58,500 nucleotides of DNA from Rossellomorea vietnamensis (GCF_025398035.1 NZ_CP104558.1:2677501-2736000), one strand, 5' to 3'. Positions 1-8,152 are shown, numbered from the stretch's first letter. The notes: a model not told the origin generated them from the letters alone. Program-made: numbers and translations.

Positions 1-34
1 AGGGTAAGGGAATTTGTATGGAAGGAGCCTACCC

Positions 35-673
35 ATGAAAAGATATTCCTTTCTTTTTCTATTGCCCCTTCTTCTTCTATCCGCTTGTGGCGGTGGTGGG
101 GATACGGGCAGTGGCAAAATGGATTATGAAGAAACCAAAAAGATGGTTGTTGATATATTAAAGACGGATGATGGTAAAAAAGCCATCCAACAAGTCATGT
201 CTGATGAAAAAATGAAGTCAGAGCTTATTATGGATCAGGGTGTGGTAACCGATACGATATCCAAAACCCTCACATCCGATAAGGGAACAGAATTCTGGAA
301 GAAATCCTTTGAAGATCCGAAGTTTGCTGAAGCCATGGCAAAAAGCATGAAGGATGGCAATGAAAAATTGCTCAAAGACCTCATGAAGGATCCTGAGTAC
401 CAAGGGATGATGATGGACCTTTTAAAAGATCCGGAATTCAAGAAAGAGCTTACCGAGGTATTAAAGAGCCAGGAATACAAAGAACATCTGCAAAAGGTGA
501 TTACAGAAACCTTCCAAAGTCCGTTATTCAAGGCGAAGCTGCAGGATGTTTTATTGAAGGCTGCAGGGGAAATCAAAGATGGCGGAAAAAGTGAAGGCAG
601 CAGCAGTCAATCCTCCGGCAGTGACCAGGGTGGTTCCGGAGACTCCGGTGGTACAGGCAGCGGAGGGCAGTAG
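35..673 (+). CDS. gerD: spore germination lipoprotein GerD
   Basis: GerD is a lipoprotein of the spore inner membrane needed for clustering of germinant receptors and fast response to nutrients. The 212-residue product has a lipoprotein signal peptide: a short basic start, a Leu-rich core and lipobox LSAC with the lipidated Cys at residue 18. The middle is charged and helical, with many KDP/KDPE-type repeats. The last 30 residues (about 183-212) are a low-complexity Gly/Ser tail. I chose the ATG at 35 because a GGAAGGAG ribosome site precedes it and the signal peptide starts there. It is the only plus-strand gene and converges on salA. The family and the gerD-salA-cwlD-ybaK order match B. subtilis. 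Confidence 0.93.
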   Translation: MKRYSFLFLLPLLLLSACGGGGDTGSGKMDYEETKKMVVDILKTDDGKKAIQQVMSDEKMKSELIMDQGVVTDTISKTLTSDKGTEFWKKSFEDPKFAEAMAKSMKDGNEKLLKDLMKDPEYQGMMMDLLKDPEFKKELTEVLKSQEYKEHLQKVITETFQSPLFKAKLQDVLLKAAGEIKDGGKSEGSSSQSSGSDQGGSGDSGGTGSGGQ

Positions 674-703
674 AGACCTTCCTCCTGTCAATGTGACAAA
701 TAT

Positions 704-745
704 AAAAAGGGACCAAATGCATATCTCAGCATTGGTCCCTTTTTT
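704..745. terminator. bidirectional intrinsic terminator between gerD and salA
   Basis: Inverted repeat with arms around AAAAGGGACCAAATGC and GCATTGGTCCCTTTTTT. A-tract on one side and T-tract on the other let it end both gerD (plus) and salA (minus). Confidence 0.9.
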
Positions 746-751
746 GCTTCT

Positions 752-1801
752 TTAGGACAGTTTTTCAATTACTTTGTGAGCGATTTCCCCATATATCTGA
801 CCGAGTCGGTGATCCTCTGCATAAATGGAAGGGGCGAAATCCGCTTCATCCCAGTCCGGCTGCTGGAGTGGAAGCTTGCCAAGTAAATCGGTACGGAGCT
901 CTTCTGTAAGCTTCTCTCCACCGCCTTGACCGAAGACGAATTCTTTTTCACCTGTCAGTTTGCTTTCAAAGTAAGACATGTTTTCTACCACACCAAGGAT
1001 GTCATGGTCGGTTTGAAGGGCCATGGCGCCTGCACGGGCTGCAACGAATGCCGCTGTCGGATGAGGTGTCGTCACGATGATTTCCTTACAGTGTGGAAGC
1101 ATTGTATGAAGATCCAGAGCAACGTCCCCTGTTCCCGGTGGCAGGTCCAGCAGTAAATAATCCAGGTCGCCCCACTCGACTTCAGAGAAGAAGTTATTCA
1201 GCATCTTACCAAGCATCGGCCCTCTCCAAATAACAGGGGCATTATCCTCTACGAAGAACCCCATGGAGATGACCTTCACGCCGAATCGTTCTACTGGAAT
1301 AATTCTTTCCCCGCGTACGACCGGTCTCTTCACGATCCCCATCATATCGGGAACACTGAATCCGTAAATATCGGCATCCACAAGACCCACCTTTTTGCCT
1401 TGACGGGCAAGTGATACGGCAAGGTTAACCGAAACCGTTGATTTTCCTACTCCGCCTTTTCCGCTGGCAATCGCAATGAAGGTCGTCTTACTTGCAGGGG
1501 ATAACAGGTCCGTCCCTTCCCCGCCTGCTCCTCTATGCTTTTCAAGCTCCTCTTCCGGAAGCTCGGTGAAACGGATCCCCACAGATTCCGCTCCATTCTC
1601 CTTTAATACTTGTACAATCTGCTGTTGGAATTGCATTTGCTCCCCGGTACCCGTTTTGGCGATGGCAATTTTCACACTGACATGGTTCTTTTCTTCTTTA
1701 ACGGAGATGTCTACAACACCATTTGTTTCTTGTAAAGTTTTATTTAAAAAAGGATCTTTCAATCCAAATAAAAGTTCGCGTGTTTGTTGTTCCGATAACA
1801 T
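752..1801 (-). CDS. salA: Mrp/NBP35-family P-loop ATPase SalA
   Basis: SalA is an Mrp-type ATPase. In B. subtilis it is known as a regulator that relieves ScoC repression of exoprotease genes; other Mrp proteins carry Fe-S clusters. The 349-residue protein has an N-terminal MIP18/DUF59-like domain (about 1-90) and a ParA/MinD-type ATPase domain with the deviant Walker A GKGGVGKS at about 114-121 and DLPPGTGD near 220. Only one Cys is visible (in LPHCKE), so the CxxC that binds Fe-S in many Mrp proteins is absent. That favours a regulatory role over cluster transfer. ATG start; a candidate promoter lies upstream. Confidence 0.9.
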   Translation of the reverse strand: MLSEQQTRELLFGLKDPFLNKTLQETNGVVDISVKEEKNHVSVKIAIAKTGTGEQMQFQQQIVQVLKENGAESVGIRFTELPEEELEKHRGAGGEGTDLLSPASKTTFIAIASGKGGVGKSTVSVNLAVSLARQGKKVGLVDADIYGFSVPDMMGIVKRPVVRGERIIPVERFGVKVISMGFFVEDNAPVIWRGPMLGKMLNNFFSEVEWGDLDYLLLDLPPGTGDVALDLHTMLPHCKEIIVTTPHPTAAFVAARAGAMALQTDHDILGVVENMSYFESKLTGEKEFVFGQGGGEKLTEELRTDLLGKLPLQQPDWDEADFAPSIYAEDHRLGQIYGEIAHKVIEKLS

Positions 1802-1847
1802 GAATAACCACCCTTTTCTATGTATTCGTTTTCAATCACCTGTTTTC

Positions 1848-1881
1848 AGTATAACATATTCTCCGTTGAATGAATGCTCAA
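1848..1881 (-). promoter_or_regulatory. candidate sigma-A promoter of salA
   Basis: On the minus strand TTGAGC (1876-1881) is followed after 17 bp by TATGTT (1853-1858), with an overlapping TATACT at 1848-1853. It sits about 50 bp before the salA start and after the cwlD terminator. Confidence 0.5.
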
Positions 1882-1911
1882 AAGGTTTTGAATGCTTTTG
1901 CCGAATAATAA

Positions 1912-1946
1912 AAAAAGCTGAGAGGTTATTCCTCGTCAGCTTTTTC
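1912..1946 (-). terminator. terminator overlapping the 3' end of cwlD
   Basis: Stem AAAAGCTGA(C)GAGG / CCTCTCAGCTTTT with the cwlD TAA stop in the loop, followed by a run of T on the minus strand. The last cwlD codons form the 5' arm. Confidence 0.85.
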
Positions 1947-2654
1947 TTTGTCTTCATTGTCCGCGGTCAGGTAGTTGAGTACCCCTTGGTAGACGGAGGC
2001 AGCAATCTTTTGCTGATAGTCCTCTTTAAGGAGGTTGGCACGCTCTCCCGGGTTGGAGAGGAAACCGATTTCCACGAGGGCTCCCGACTTTTTAGCATGT
2101 TTCAGGACATAGACATTTTGCAGACCCTTTGCTTCCCGGGTCGTGTTTTCCAGATTTCGTATCAGCTCTGCTTGGATCGCTTTGGCGAGGACTTTATTTT
2201 CTTCATACTTTGGATTGTAGAAAGTCTGGGCCCCGCTCCATTTCGCAGATGGAATCGAATTCAAGTGGATGCTGAGAAACATATCCGCTTGGGATTCATT
2301 GATCAAACTCAGCCTTTTCTTAAGATCTTCCACTTTTCTTCGGCTGTATCCCCTAGTACCTTCATCAGCAAGATCTTCATCCTTCTCACGCGTCAGAATC
2401 ACGAGGGCACCTTGTTCCTGAAGATAATCCCTTATCATCAGTGAGACATTCAATGCAATGTCCTTCTCCAGTGCCTTCTCATCTCCCGCCCCGCCGTCCG
2501 GTCCACCATGTCCCGGATCTATATATATGATCTTTCCTGATAGGGGGAGATTCCACGAATCCCATGTATCTTTGTCTAATATTTTATATTGAATGATGAA
2601 TAATAAAATAGCCAGTGCAGAAATTATCCCGATAACTTTCAGTTTCTGAACCAT
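1926..2654 (-). CDS. cwlD: N-acetylmuramoyl-L-alanine amidase CwlD (spore cortex)
   Basis: CwlD strips peptides from muramic acid so that PdaA can form muramic delta-lactam, the mark of spore cortex read by germination lytic enzymes. The 242-residue protein has one N-terminal membrane segment (about 8-24) and an Amidase_3 catalytic domain. Likely zinc ligands are H49 (in DPGHGG), E63 and H130 (in SIHLNS), and the likely catalytic acid is E195 (in VEIGFLSN). ATG start after an AGGAGG site. It lies downstream of ybaK as in B. subtilis, where it is expressed in the sporulating cell. I could not identify a convincing sigma-G promoter in the 91-bp gap. Confidence 0.93.
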   Translation of the reverse strand: MVQKLKVIGIISALAILLFIIQYKILDKDTWDSWNLPLSGKIIYIDPGHGGPDGGAGDEKALEKDIALNVSLMIRDYLQEQGALVILTREKDEDLADEGTRGYSRRKVEDLKKRLSLINESQADMFLSIHLNSIPSAKWSGAQTFYNPKYEENKVLAKAIQAELIRNLENTTREAKGLQNVYVLKHAKKSGALVEIGFLSNPGERANLLKEDYQQKIAASVYQGVLNYLTADNEDKEKADEE

Positions 2655-2745
2655 TCCAGTCCTCCTATTTCAAGTCTTGGCGACGGAAGAAACCCCGATG
2701 CCTTTACTAAAAAATATGGGACAAGAATGGGTTTTAGAACTGAAA

Positions 2746-3192
2746 TTAATGCAACCGTAATTTGTGACGCTTGATGCCTTTTTCGTACCCTTCCGACCAC
2801 CATGTTTCCACAAAATGCTCACAGCAGAAATAAAAGGACTCATCTACTTCATTCGATACACCCATCTCAGACCAGTACAGCCAGAAATTATAAAGGGTAT
2901 CAATGAAATGCTTCATTTCTTCCTCACAACGCTTTTTCACTAATTCAGTATCTTCACCTGAGTATCCGAATTTACTGATTTTCCCTCCAAGGAGGTAAGC
3001 TTCTATGGCAACATCAAAACACGCCTCATCAAATCCCTGCTGCATGAATACGCCGCCTTGAACCTTTATATATCCAAAATGCCGCCTGACACTATCCTGC
3101 AGCATCTTAATTGAAATTTCTTTCAGTAACGTTCTTTCCGTCTTGATCTGCTTCTCTCTTCTCTTTGTATTGAAAGTTGTAATAACGTTCAA
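2746..3192 (-). CDS. ybaK: YbaK-type protein (DUF2521 family), unknown function
   Basis: A 148-residue cytoplasmic protein, unrelated to the Cys-tRNA deacylase also called YbaK. I assign it to the Bacillus YbaK/DUF2521 family from size, composition and position between rpsI and cwlD. It has no signal peptide or membrane segment. The N-terminus is basic; the middle and C-terminal part are rich in Trp, Tyr, Cys and acidic residues (for example CCEHFVETWW), suggesting a compact helical fold. The start appears to be a TTG at 3192 with an AGGGGTGA site 8 bp upstream. No function can be assigned. Confidence 0.75.
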   Translation of the reverse strand: MNVITTFNTKRREKQIKTERTLLKEISIKMLQDSVRRHFGYIKVQGGVFMQQGFDEACFDVAIEAYLLGGKISKFGYSGEDTELVKKRCEEEMKHFIDTLYNFWLYWSEMGVSNEVDESFYFCCEHFVETWWSEGYEKGIKRHKLRLH

Positions 3193-3268
3193 AAATCATT
3201 CACCCCTTTGAACGTATTTTCCTACTTAACCCACCACTTCATTCGAGTAACTGTTACCAATTTTCTCG

Positions 3269-3367
3269 GAGGGACGGACCTCCAGATCGACGCTTCTGTA
3301 AGGTGTCATTTCCTGATATAAATGGATTCTGAAGCTGAATGATAGGCAAAATGGAGGTCCGTCCCTC
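3269..3367. repeat. 99-bp element bounded by perfect 16-bp inverted repeats
   Basis: GAGGGACGGACCTCCA (3269-3284) is repeated as its exact reverse complement at 3352-3367, enclosing 67 bp without an ORF. It lies between the rpsI terminator and ybaK. There is no T-tract, so it is not a normal terminator. It could be a miniature mobile or REP-like element. Confidence 0.7.
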
Positions 3368-3379
3368 AAACCCATATAA

Positions 3380-3416
3380 AAAAAAAGCCCAACCGACAGA
3401 ATCGGCTGAGCTTTTG
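3380..3416 (-). terminator. intrinsic terminator of rplM-rpsI
   Basis: Stem AAAAGCTCAGCCGA / TCGGTTGGGCTTTT (14 positions with a few wobble or mismatch pairs) followed by T9 on the minus strand, 14 bp after the rpsI stop. Confidence 0.9.
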
Positions 3417-3429
3417 TGTGAAATAATAA

Positions 3430-3822
3430 TTAACGCTTAGAGAATTGTGGCGCGCGACGTGCACCTTTAAGACCGTATTTTTTACGCTCTTTCATACGAG
3501 AGTCACGAGTTAATAATCCAGCGCGTTTTAGAGTTCCACGGTATTCAGGGTCTGCTTGTAGTAAAGCACGAGCGATTCCGTGACGGATCGCACCAGCTTG
3601 ACCAGCATAGCCTCCACCATTAACGTTTACTAAAACGTCATAGTTACCAAGAGTTTCAGTTGCAACTAATGGTTGCTTAATTACTTCTCTTAGTGCTGCG
3701 AATGGGATATAAACTTCTACTTCACGATCATTGATAACAATGTTTCCGTTACCTGGTACTAAACGTACACGAGCTACTGAGCTCTTACGACGACCAGTTC
3801 CGTAATATTGAACTTGAGCCAA
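3430..3822 (-). CDS. rpsI: 30S ribosomal protein S9
   Basis: S9 sits in the head of the 30S subunit; its C-terminal tail reaches the P-site tRNA anticodon loop. The 130-residue product has the usual bacterial length, the [14 protein letters not shown] start and the conserved basic tail ending in FSKR, including the terminal Arg known to contact tRNA. It is second in the rplM-rpsI operon (22-bp gap), preceded by a GAGGAGG site, and followed at once by a terminator. Confidence 0.98.
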   Translation of the reverse strand: MAQVQYYGTGRRKSSVARVRLVPGNGNIVINDREVEVYIPFAALREVIKQPLVATETLGNYDVLVNVNGGGYAGQAGAIRHGIARALLQADPEYRGTLKRAGLLTRDSRMKERKKYGLKGARRAPQFSKR

Positions 3823-3844
3823 GATAATAACCTCCTCTTATTAA

Positions 3845-4282
3845 TTATCCACGAAGTTCGTAAACTTCAGGTTGTTGTGCTTGATGTGGATGCTCTGCTC
3901 CAGCATATACATGTAATTTCTTGAACATTTGACGACCTAGAGAACCTTTTGGAAGCATACCTTTGATAGTAAGCTCAAGCATTTTCTCTGAGTAGTTTGT
4001 ACGCATTTCTAATGCTGTACGTTGTTTTAAACCACCAGGGTGATTAGTGTGACGGTAGTAGATCTTGTCCGTTAACTTCTTCCCAGTTAGTTCAATTTTT
4101 GAAGCATTAAGAATGATTACATGATCACCAGTGTCAACATGTGGTGTGAATGTTGGTTTGTGTTTTCCGCGTAGAATTGAAGCAACTTCACTGGATAGAC
4201 GTCCAAGAGTTTTACCTTCAGCATCTACAACGAACCATTTACGATCGATTTGGTTGGCTTTTGCCATATACGTTGTACGCAT
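3845..4282 (-). CDS. rplM: 50S ribosomal protein L13
   Basis: L13 is an early-assembly protein binding 23S rRNA domain II. The 145-residue product matches the family in length and motifs: [21 protein letters not shown] near the N-terminus and the [18 protein letters not shown] segment. I keep the ATG at 4282 (protein begins MRTTYMAK) because it follows an AGGAGG site and matches the B. subtilis start. It heads a two-gene operon with rpsI, with its own promoter and probably an L13 leader RNA. Confidence 0.98.
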   Translation of the reverse strand: MRTTYMAKANQIDRKWFVVDAEGKTLGRLSSEVASILRGKHKPTFTPHVDTGDHVIILNASKIELTGKKLTDKIYYRHTNHPGGLKQRTALEMRTNYSEKMLELTIKGMLPKGSLGRQMFKKLHVYAGAEHPHQAQQPEVYELRG

Positions 4283-4365
4283 GATTTAACCTCCTATTTA
4301 ATGAATCCGTAGTATTTATTTTCTAATCACAATAAGTTTCCGGGGCTTATCGTGGGGTTAATAAC
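4283..4365 (-). promoter_or_regulatory. candidate L13 leader (autoregulatory 5' UTR of rplM)
   Basis: The minus-strand leader between the rplM promoter and its start contains CCCCACGATAAGCCCCGG and ACGGATTCATTAAATAGGAGG-like segments, resembling the L13 leader family of Bacillota in position and in the conserved GGATTCATTA block next to the ribosome site. A covariance-model search would settle it. Confidence 0.5.
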
Positions 4366-4377
4366 ATACCATATGCT

Positions 4378-4406
4378 ATATTATCTTGTTCCCAGTCTAT
4401 TGTCAA
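4378..4406 (-). promoter_or_regulatory. sigma-A promoter of rplM-rpsI
   Basis: Minus strand: TTGACA (4401-4406), 17-bp spacer, TAATAT (4378-4383). It lies about 95 bp upstream of rplM, and a palindromic repeat copy sits just beyond it. Confidence 0.8.
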
Positions 4407-4524
4407 GAGAATGTTACACCAGGATTAGTTGTTTTAGTATTTTTTTTGGAACATGATTATCATTTATAATACATGTTCCAGGTTTGCGCTTAATAAACTG
4501 GTCTTCTGAACATGGAAAGCGGTG

Positions 4525-4650
4525 GTTGATTTCCACTACAGGTGCTCGCTTTCCGCGGGGCTGGCGGTGAGCCTCCTCAGGCTTCGCCTTGCGGGGTCTC
4601 ACCTGTCCAGCGTTTCCCGCAGGAGTCGAGCACCTTCCGGTACAATCAAC
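4525..4650. repeat. palindromic repeat element, copy A
   Basis: A 126-bp element bounded by GTTGAT (4525) and ATCAAC (4650). Inner arms GGTGCTCG (4541-4548) and CGAGCACC (4627-4634) pair. The centre holds the conserved blocks CGCTTTCCGCGGGG, GGTGAGCCTCCTC, GCGGGGTCTCACCTGTCC and TTTCCCGCAGGAGTCGAG. Copies B (23503-23630) and C (23822-23953) share these blocks. It fills most of the 247-bp gap between truA and the rplM promoter. No credible gene is present in the gap. Confidence 0.9.
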
Positions 4651-4693
4651 AAAAGGGTGCTTCTAACCCCTTTTTCAAAATGCTAAACACACG

Positions 4694-5446
4694 CTAGAAC
4701 TCATCAGAACCATAATCCACTTTCCACAAATACAATCCATGTGGCGGTGCGGTCTTTCCTGCACGGTTGCGATCTCGTGCTTCCAGTATTCCTGGTATCT
4801 CATCCACTGGTATATTCCCAGAACCTATCTCCAATAAAGTACCGACCAGGATCCTCACCATATTATATAGGAATCCGTTGCCCACAAAAGAAAAAATGAT
4901 TTCTTCTTCGTGTTCCTGAATTTCAATACGATGAATGGTTCGTACTTTGTCTTCGACTTCCGTTTTCGCTGAACAAAAGCTTGTGAAGTCGTGCTCCCCG
5001 ATCAGGTGCCGGGCAGCGCGCTCCATATCAGGAACGGAAAGCGTATGGGGATAGTGAAGGGCAAAATGCCTGTTGAACGGACTTCTTGACTCTCCTGTAT
5101 AAACCCGGTAACGGTATTCTTTCTGCTCCACGGAAAACCGTGAGTGGAAGTCTGTTGAAACAAACACGGCTTCTTTCACGGTCACTTCATCCGGTAACCT
5201 TGTATTCAGTACGATCGGCCATTTCTCTTCTGGAATGGATAATGGTGTGTCAAAATGAAAGACCTGACCGTTTGCATGGACACCTGCGTCGGTCCGGCCA
5301 GACCCGCTGATCCGGACAGAAGCGCCTTTATGGATAGTGGACAAGATGCTTTCTATAAGTCCCTGGACGGTACGCTCTCTTGGTTGTACCTGATAACCAT
5401 GAAAATATGTCCCATCATAGGCGATGGTACACTTCACTCTCTGCAT
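4694..5446 (-). CDS. truA: tRNA pseudouridine(38-40) synthase TruA
   Basis: TruA isomerises uridines 38-40 in the anticodon stem-loop of many tRNAs. The product (250 residues) has the family hallmark SGSGRTDAGVHA with the catalytic Asp at about residue 53, and an FVGNGFLYNMVRI segment near the C-terminus. I chose the ATG at 5446: GGGAG stands 8 bp upstream, whereas a GTG at 5455 lies within that site. It follows ecfT with a 14-bp gap, forming ecfA1-ecfA2-ecfT-truA as in B. subtilis. Confidence 0.96.
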   Translation of the reverse strand: MQRVKCTIAYDGTYFHGYQVQPRERTVQGLIESILSTIHKGASVRISGSGRTDAGVHANGQVFHFDTPLSIPEEKWPIVLNTRLPDEVTVKEAVFVSTDFHSRFSVEQKEYRYRVYTGESRSPFNRHFALHYPHTLSVPDMERAARHLIGEHDFTSFCSAKTEVEDKVRTIHRIEIQEHEEEIIFSFVGNGFLYNMVRILVGTLLEIGSGNIPVDEIPGILEARDRNRAGKTAPPHGLYLWKVDYGSDEF

Positions 5447-5460
5447 ACGTGACACTCCCG

Positions 5461-6258
5461 TTATCCTCTGAAAATAATTAATACCGTTGTGAGGAGGGCA
5501 AGAACGATTAACGCTCCCGTATCCTTCTTCTGCCAGGATAAGAGGCGGTATTTCGTCCTGCCCTCCCCGCCTTGATACCCTCTTGCTTCCATGGCCGTGG
5601 CCAGGTCTTCGGCGCGTTTAAATGCACTGACGAAGAGTGGAATCAATAAAGGGATGATCGCTTTGATCCGATCTTTGATGGGACCTGATGAAAACTCTGC
5701 CCCCCTGGCAATCTGTGCCTTCATGATTTTATCGGTTTCCTCCATCAGGGTTGGAATGAACCGCAGGGAAATCGACATCATGAGTGCCAATTCATGTACA
5801 GGGAATTTTACTTTTTTCAATGGATTCAAAAGCGTTTCAAGCCCGTCCGTAATCGTAATGGGTGAGGTCGTGAGCGTTAATAATGAAGTAACAAGGATTA
5901 GATAAAAAAATCGTAATGATATAAAGATCCCCTGTCTCAGCCCTTCTTCATGCACCGACAAGATACCCATGTCCAAAATGACGGGACCTTCCTTTGTAAA
6001 AAACACATGTAAGAAAAACGTAAATAAAATCAACCATAGAATAGGCTTCAATCCTCCGATGATAAAACGGATGGATAGGTTGGATAGTATGAGTGCGCTA
6101 AACGTAAAAAGACCGAGCAGTGCGTATGTTACAGCATTATTGGCCAGAAAGACGACACATATAAATCCGAAAATAAATAAAAGCTTTGCCCTGGGGTCCA
6201 TTTGGTGAAGAATGGATTTGGCCGGTACATAACGGCCGAAGATCATTTTTTCCATCAT
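5461..6258 (-). CDS. ecfT: ECF transporter transmembrane protein EcfT
   Basis: EcfT is the shared membrane scaffold of group II energy-coupling-factor transporters. It couples the two ATPases EcfA1 and EcfA2 to exchangeable vitamin- or metal-binding S components encoded elsewhere. The 265-residue protein has several hydrophobic helices (roughly 28-60, 66-90, 105-130, 240-262). It carries the two Ala-Arg-Gly coupling motifs seen in QIARGAEF and AMEARGYQG. The start overlaps the ecfA2 stop by 4 bp, indicating translational coupling. Confidence 0.95.
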   Translation of the reverse strand: MMEKMIFGRYVPAKSILHQMDPRAKLLFIFGFICVVFLANNAVTYALLGLFTFSALILSNLSIRFIIGGLKPILWLILFTFFLHVFFTKEGPVILDMGILSVHEEGLRQGIFISLRFFYLILVTSLLTLTTSPITITDGLETLLNPLKKVKFPVHELALMMSISLRFIPTLMEETDKIMKAQIARGAEFSSGPIKDRIKAIIPLLIPLFVSAFKRAEDLATAMEARGYQGGEGRTKYRLLSWQKKDTGALIVLALLTTVLIIFRG

Positions 6259-7124
6259 AGTCCTTCACCTCCGACCTGGATTGCACGGATGGCTGAAGCT
6301 AATTCGTCTATTGTCAGACACGTCTTCGGAAGTTTCTTACCGGTCTCTTTTTCAAACCGGTATTGAAAACGAACCACATCCGGTACGTCCAGTCCCATCT
6401 CAAACAGTTCGTCCGTCTGGGAGAAGATTTCTTCAGGGGTTCCTTTTCGTTTTAAACGCCCCTTTTGCATGATGACGATCTCTTCTGCATAGTGAGCGGC
6501 GTCTTCCATGCTATGAGTGACGAGAATGGTGGTCAGCCCTTTTTCCTTATGAAGGGCATAGAACATGTCCATGATCTCCCTCTGTCCTCTTGGGTCGAGT
6601 CCTGCCGTCGGCTCGTCCAGGACAATGATCTCGGGATTCATAGCCAGTACACCTGCAATGGCAACACGTCTCATTTGTCCACCAGATAAATCAAACGGGG
6701 ATTTCTGTAATACATCCTCTGACAGTCCTACTTTAACAATCAGCTCTTTGGCTCTTTGGATGGCTTCATCCTCCGGCACCCCGAAATTCATGGGGCCGTA
6801 GCAAATATCCTTAAGGACGGTTTCTTCAAAAAGCTGATGCTCAGGAAATTGAAAGACGATCCCTACCTTCTGTCTGACAGGCTTTAAATTCTTTGCCTTT
6901 TCCTTTGCCTTGATTTCGTGCTCGCCTACTTGCACAAGCCCTTCTGTAGGCTTTAATAATCCATTGAGATGCTGCAACAGTGTAGACTTGCCTGAACCTG
7001 TGTGACCGATCACAGCGAGAAACTGACCGGTTGGAATTGAAAGGTTGATATCTTGAAGGGCAAGTTTCTCGAATGGAGTGTTGAATGAATATCGGTATTC
7101 TACCTGTTGAAATGTGATCTGCAT
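6255..7124 (-). CDS. ecfA2: ECF transporter ATP-binding protein EcfA2
   Basis: One of the two ATPases energising ECF importers. The 289-residue protein has Walker [10 protein letters not shown] (about 38-46), Q-loop region [13 protein letters not shown], signature LSGGQMRR, Walker [14 protein letters not shown] and the H-loop in [10 protein letters not shown]-terminal extension typical of EcfA follows. The ATG at 7124 lies inside the 3' end of ecfA1 (25-bp overlap), so the two ATPases are probably made at matched levels. Confidence 0.95.
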   Translation of the reverse strand: MQITFQQVEYRYSFNTPFEKLALQDINLSIPTGQFLAVIGHTGSGKSTLLQHLNGLLKPTEGLVQVGEHEIKAKEKAKNLKPVRQKVGIVFQFPEHQLFEETVLKDICYGPMNFGVPEDEAIQRAKELIVKVGLSEDVLQKSPFDLSGGQMRRVAIAGVLAMNPEIIVLDEPTAGLDPRGQREIMDMFYALHKEKGLTTILVTHSMEDAAHYAEEIVIMQKGRLKRKGTPEEIFSQTDELFEMGLDVPDVVRFQYRFEKETGKKLPKTCLTIDELASAIRAIQVGGEGL

Positions 7125-7936
7125 AATTCATCCACCAACTCTTCTTCTGTAAAGTATGTTTTAGACAGGGGAATCCCTGCTTCCTTCAGTGCACCGGCAA
7201 GCTTGATGGTGAAAGGAGAATCCAATCCAAGCTTTATGAGCTCATCCTCTAATAGGAATATTTCTTCCGGTATCCCTTCCTTAAAGACACTGCCTTGATT
7301 CAAGACAATCATACGATCTGCCTTCGTTGCTTCCTCCAGGTCATGGGTGATGGAGATCACCGTCAGGTTCTCTTCTTCTTTCAACTTCCTGACTGTTTCA
7401 AGAACTTCCTGTCTTCCCTTAGGGTCAAGCATCGATGTGGCTTCATCCAATATGATGATGGATGGCTGCAGTGCTACTACTCCTGCAATCGCCACACGCT
7501 GCTTCTGGCCCCCTGATAAATGGTGCGGCTCTTGATCAAGAAAATCTTCCATATGGACACTTTTTAAAGCATCATTGACTCTCTGTACCATCGATTCATA
7601 AGGTACTCCATGGTTTTCTAACCCAAAAGCCACATCATCCTCTACTGTAGCACCAACAAATTGATTATCGGGATTCTGAAAAACCATACCCAGCTTTGAA
7701 CGGATGTCCCAGATAGAACTTTCCTCAAGAGTGATCCCGTCAACCGTCACTAGTCCCTTCTCGGGGAAATGAAGCCCATTCAGCATCTTGGCAAGGGTGG
7801 ATTTACCGGATCCGTTATGTCCGACGATTGCGAGCCACTCACCTTGATTGACCGTCAGGCTGATGCCTTTTAGGGCATACGTACTCTGATCAGGGTATCT
7901 GAAGTGCACATCGTCCACTTTAATGATTTCCTTCAA
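7100..7936 (-). CDS. ecfA1: ECF transporter ATP-binding protein EcfA1
   Basis: Partner ATPase of EcfA2. The product has Walker [10 protein letters not shown], signature LSGGQKQR, Walker [14 protein letters not shown] and the switch His in ITHDLEEA. An open frame continues upstream to 8047, but that extension lies in a structured, T-rich non-coding segment and has no family similarity. I place the start at a TTG at 7936 (protein MKEIIKVDD), with AGGAGG 8 bp upstream; this gives 278 residues, the usual family length. First gene of the ecfA1-ecfA2-ecfT-truA operon. Confidence 0.93.
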   Translation of the reverse strand: MKEIIKVDDVHFRYPDQSTYALKGISLTVNQGEWLAIVGHNGSGKSTLAKMLNGLHFPEKGLVTVDGITLEESSIWDIRSKLGMVFQNPDNQFVGATVEDDVAFGLENHGVPYESMVQRVNDALKSVHMEDFLDQEPHHLSGGQKQRVAIAGVVALQPSIIILDEATSMLDPKGRQEVLETVRKLKEEENLTVISITHDLEEATKADRMIVLNQGSVFKEGIPEEIFLLEDELIKLGLDSPFTIKLAGALKEAGIPLSKTYFTEEELVDELCRSHFNR

Positions 7937-7992
7937 TTGTGTAACCTCCTCTACGCTATCCTTACTCAGCTCTGCTAAAAACCTTTGCATAT

Positions 7993-8086
7993 AAAAAAAA
8001 GCCTGCACCCCGACCAAAGAAAAGAACATCTTTTCTTGTTCATCCATTGAACAGCTTCTATGAATATAGAAGTTGGAAGGGGTGCA
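7993..8086 (-). ncRNA. candidate four-way-junction structured RNA with U8 tail
   Basis: On the minus strand an outer helix TGCACCCC/GGGGTGCA (8079-8086 with 8004-8011), continued by CCAA/TTGG (8073-8076 with 8014-8017), encloses three hairpins. These are CTTCTAT/ATAGAAG (8055-8072), TGTTCA/TGAACA (8037-8053) and GAAAAGA/TCTTTTC (8019-8035), with 0-1 nt linkers. The 3' strand of the outer helix runs into GGC and eight T. It lies between the rplQ terminator and ecfA1. It may be an elaborate terminator, a regulatory leader of the ecf operon or a small RNA; function is unknown. Confidence 0.6.
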
Positions 8087-8152
8087 CGAGCTAGACGAGT
8101 CAGACAGCGCTGCTCATCGTAACGCTCTGCTTTTCATCACATGCACTTATAC

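Noticed and set aside
1476..2444. 322-codon plus-strand ORF
   Set aside because: It lies antisense to salA and cwlD, spans their intergenic terminator and promoter, and has no family resemblance.
2655..2745. Sigma-G promoter of cwlD
   Set aside because: Short matches such as CATATTT were seen, but no pair with proper spacing; not reported as a feature.
7937..8047. 37-codon N-terminal extension of EcfA1
   Set aside because: It overlaps the structured RNA and T-tract; a TTG with a well-placed AGGAGG gives the normal family length.
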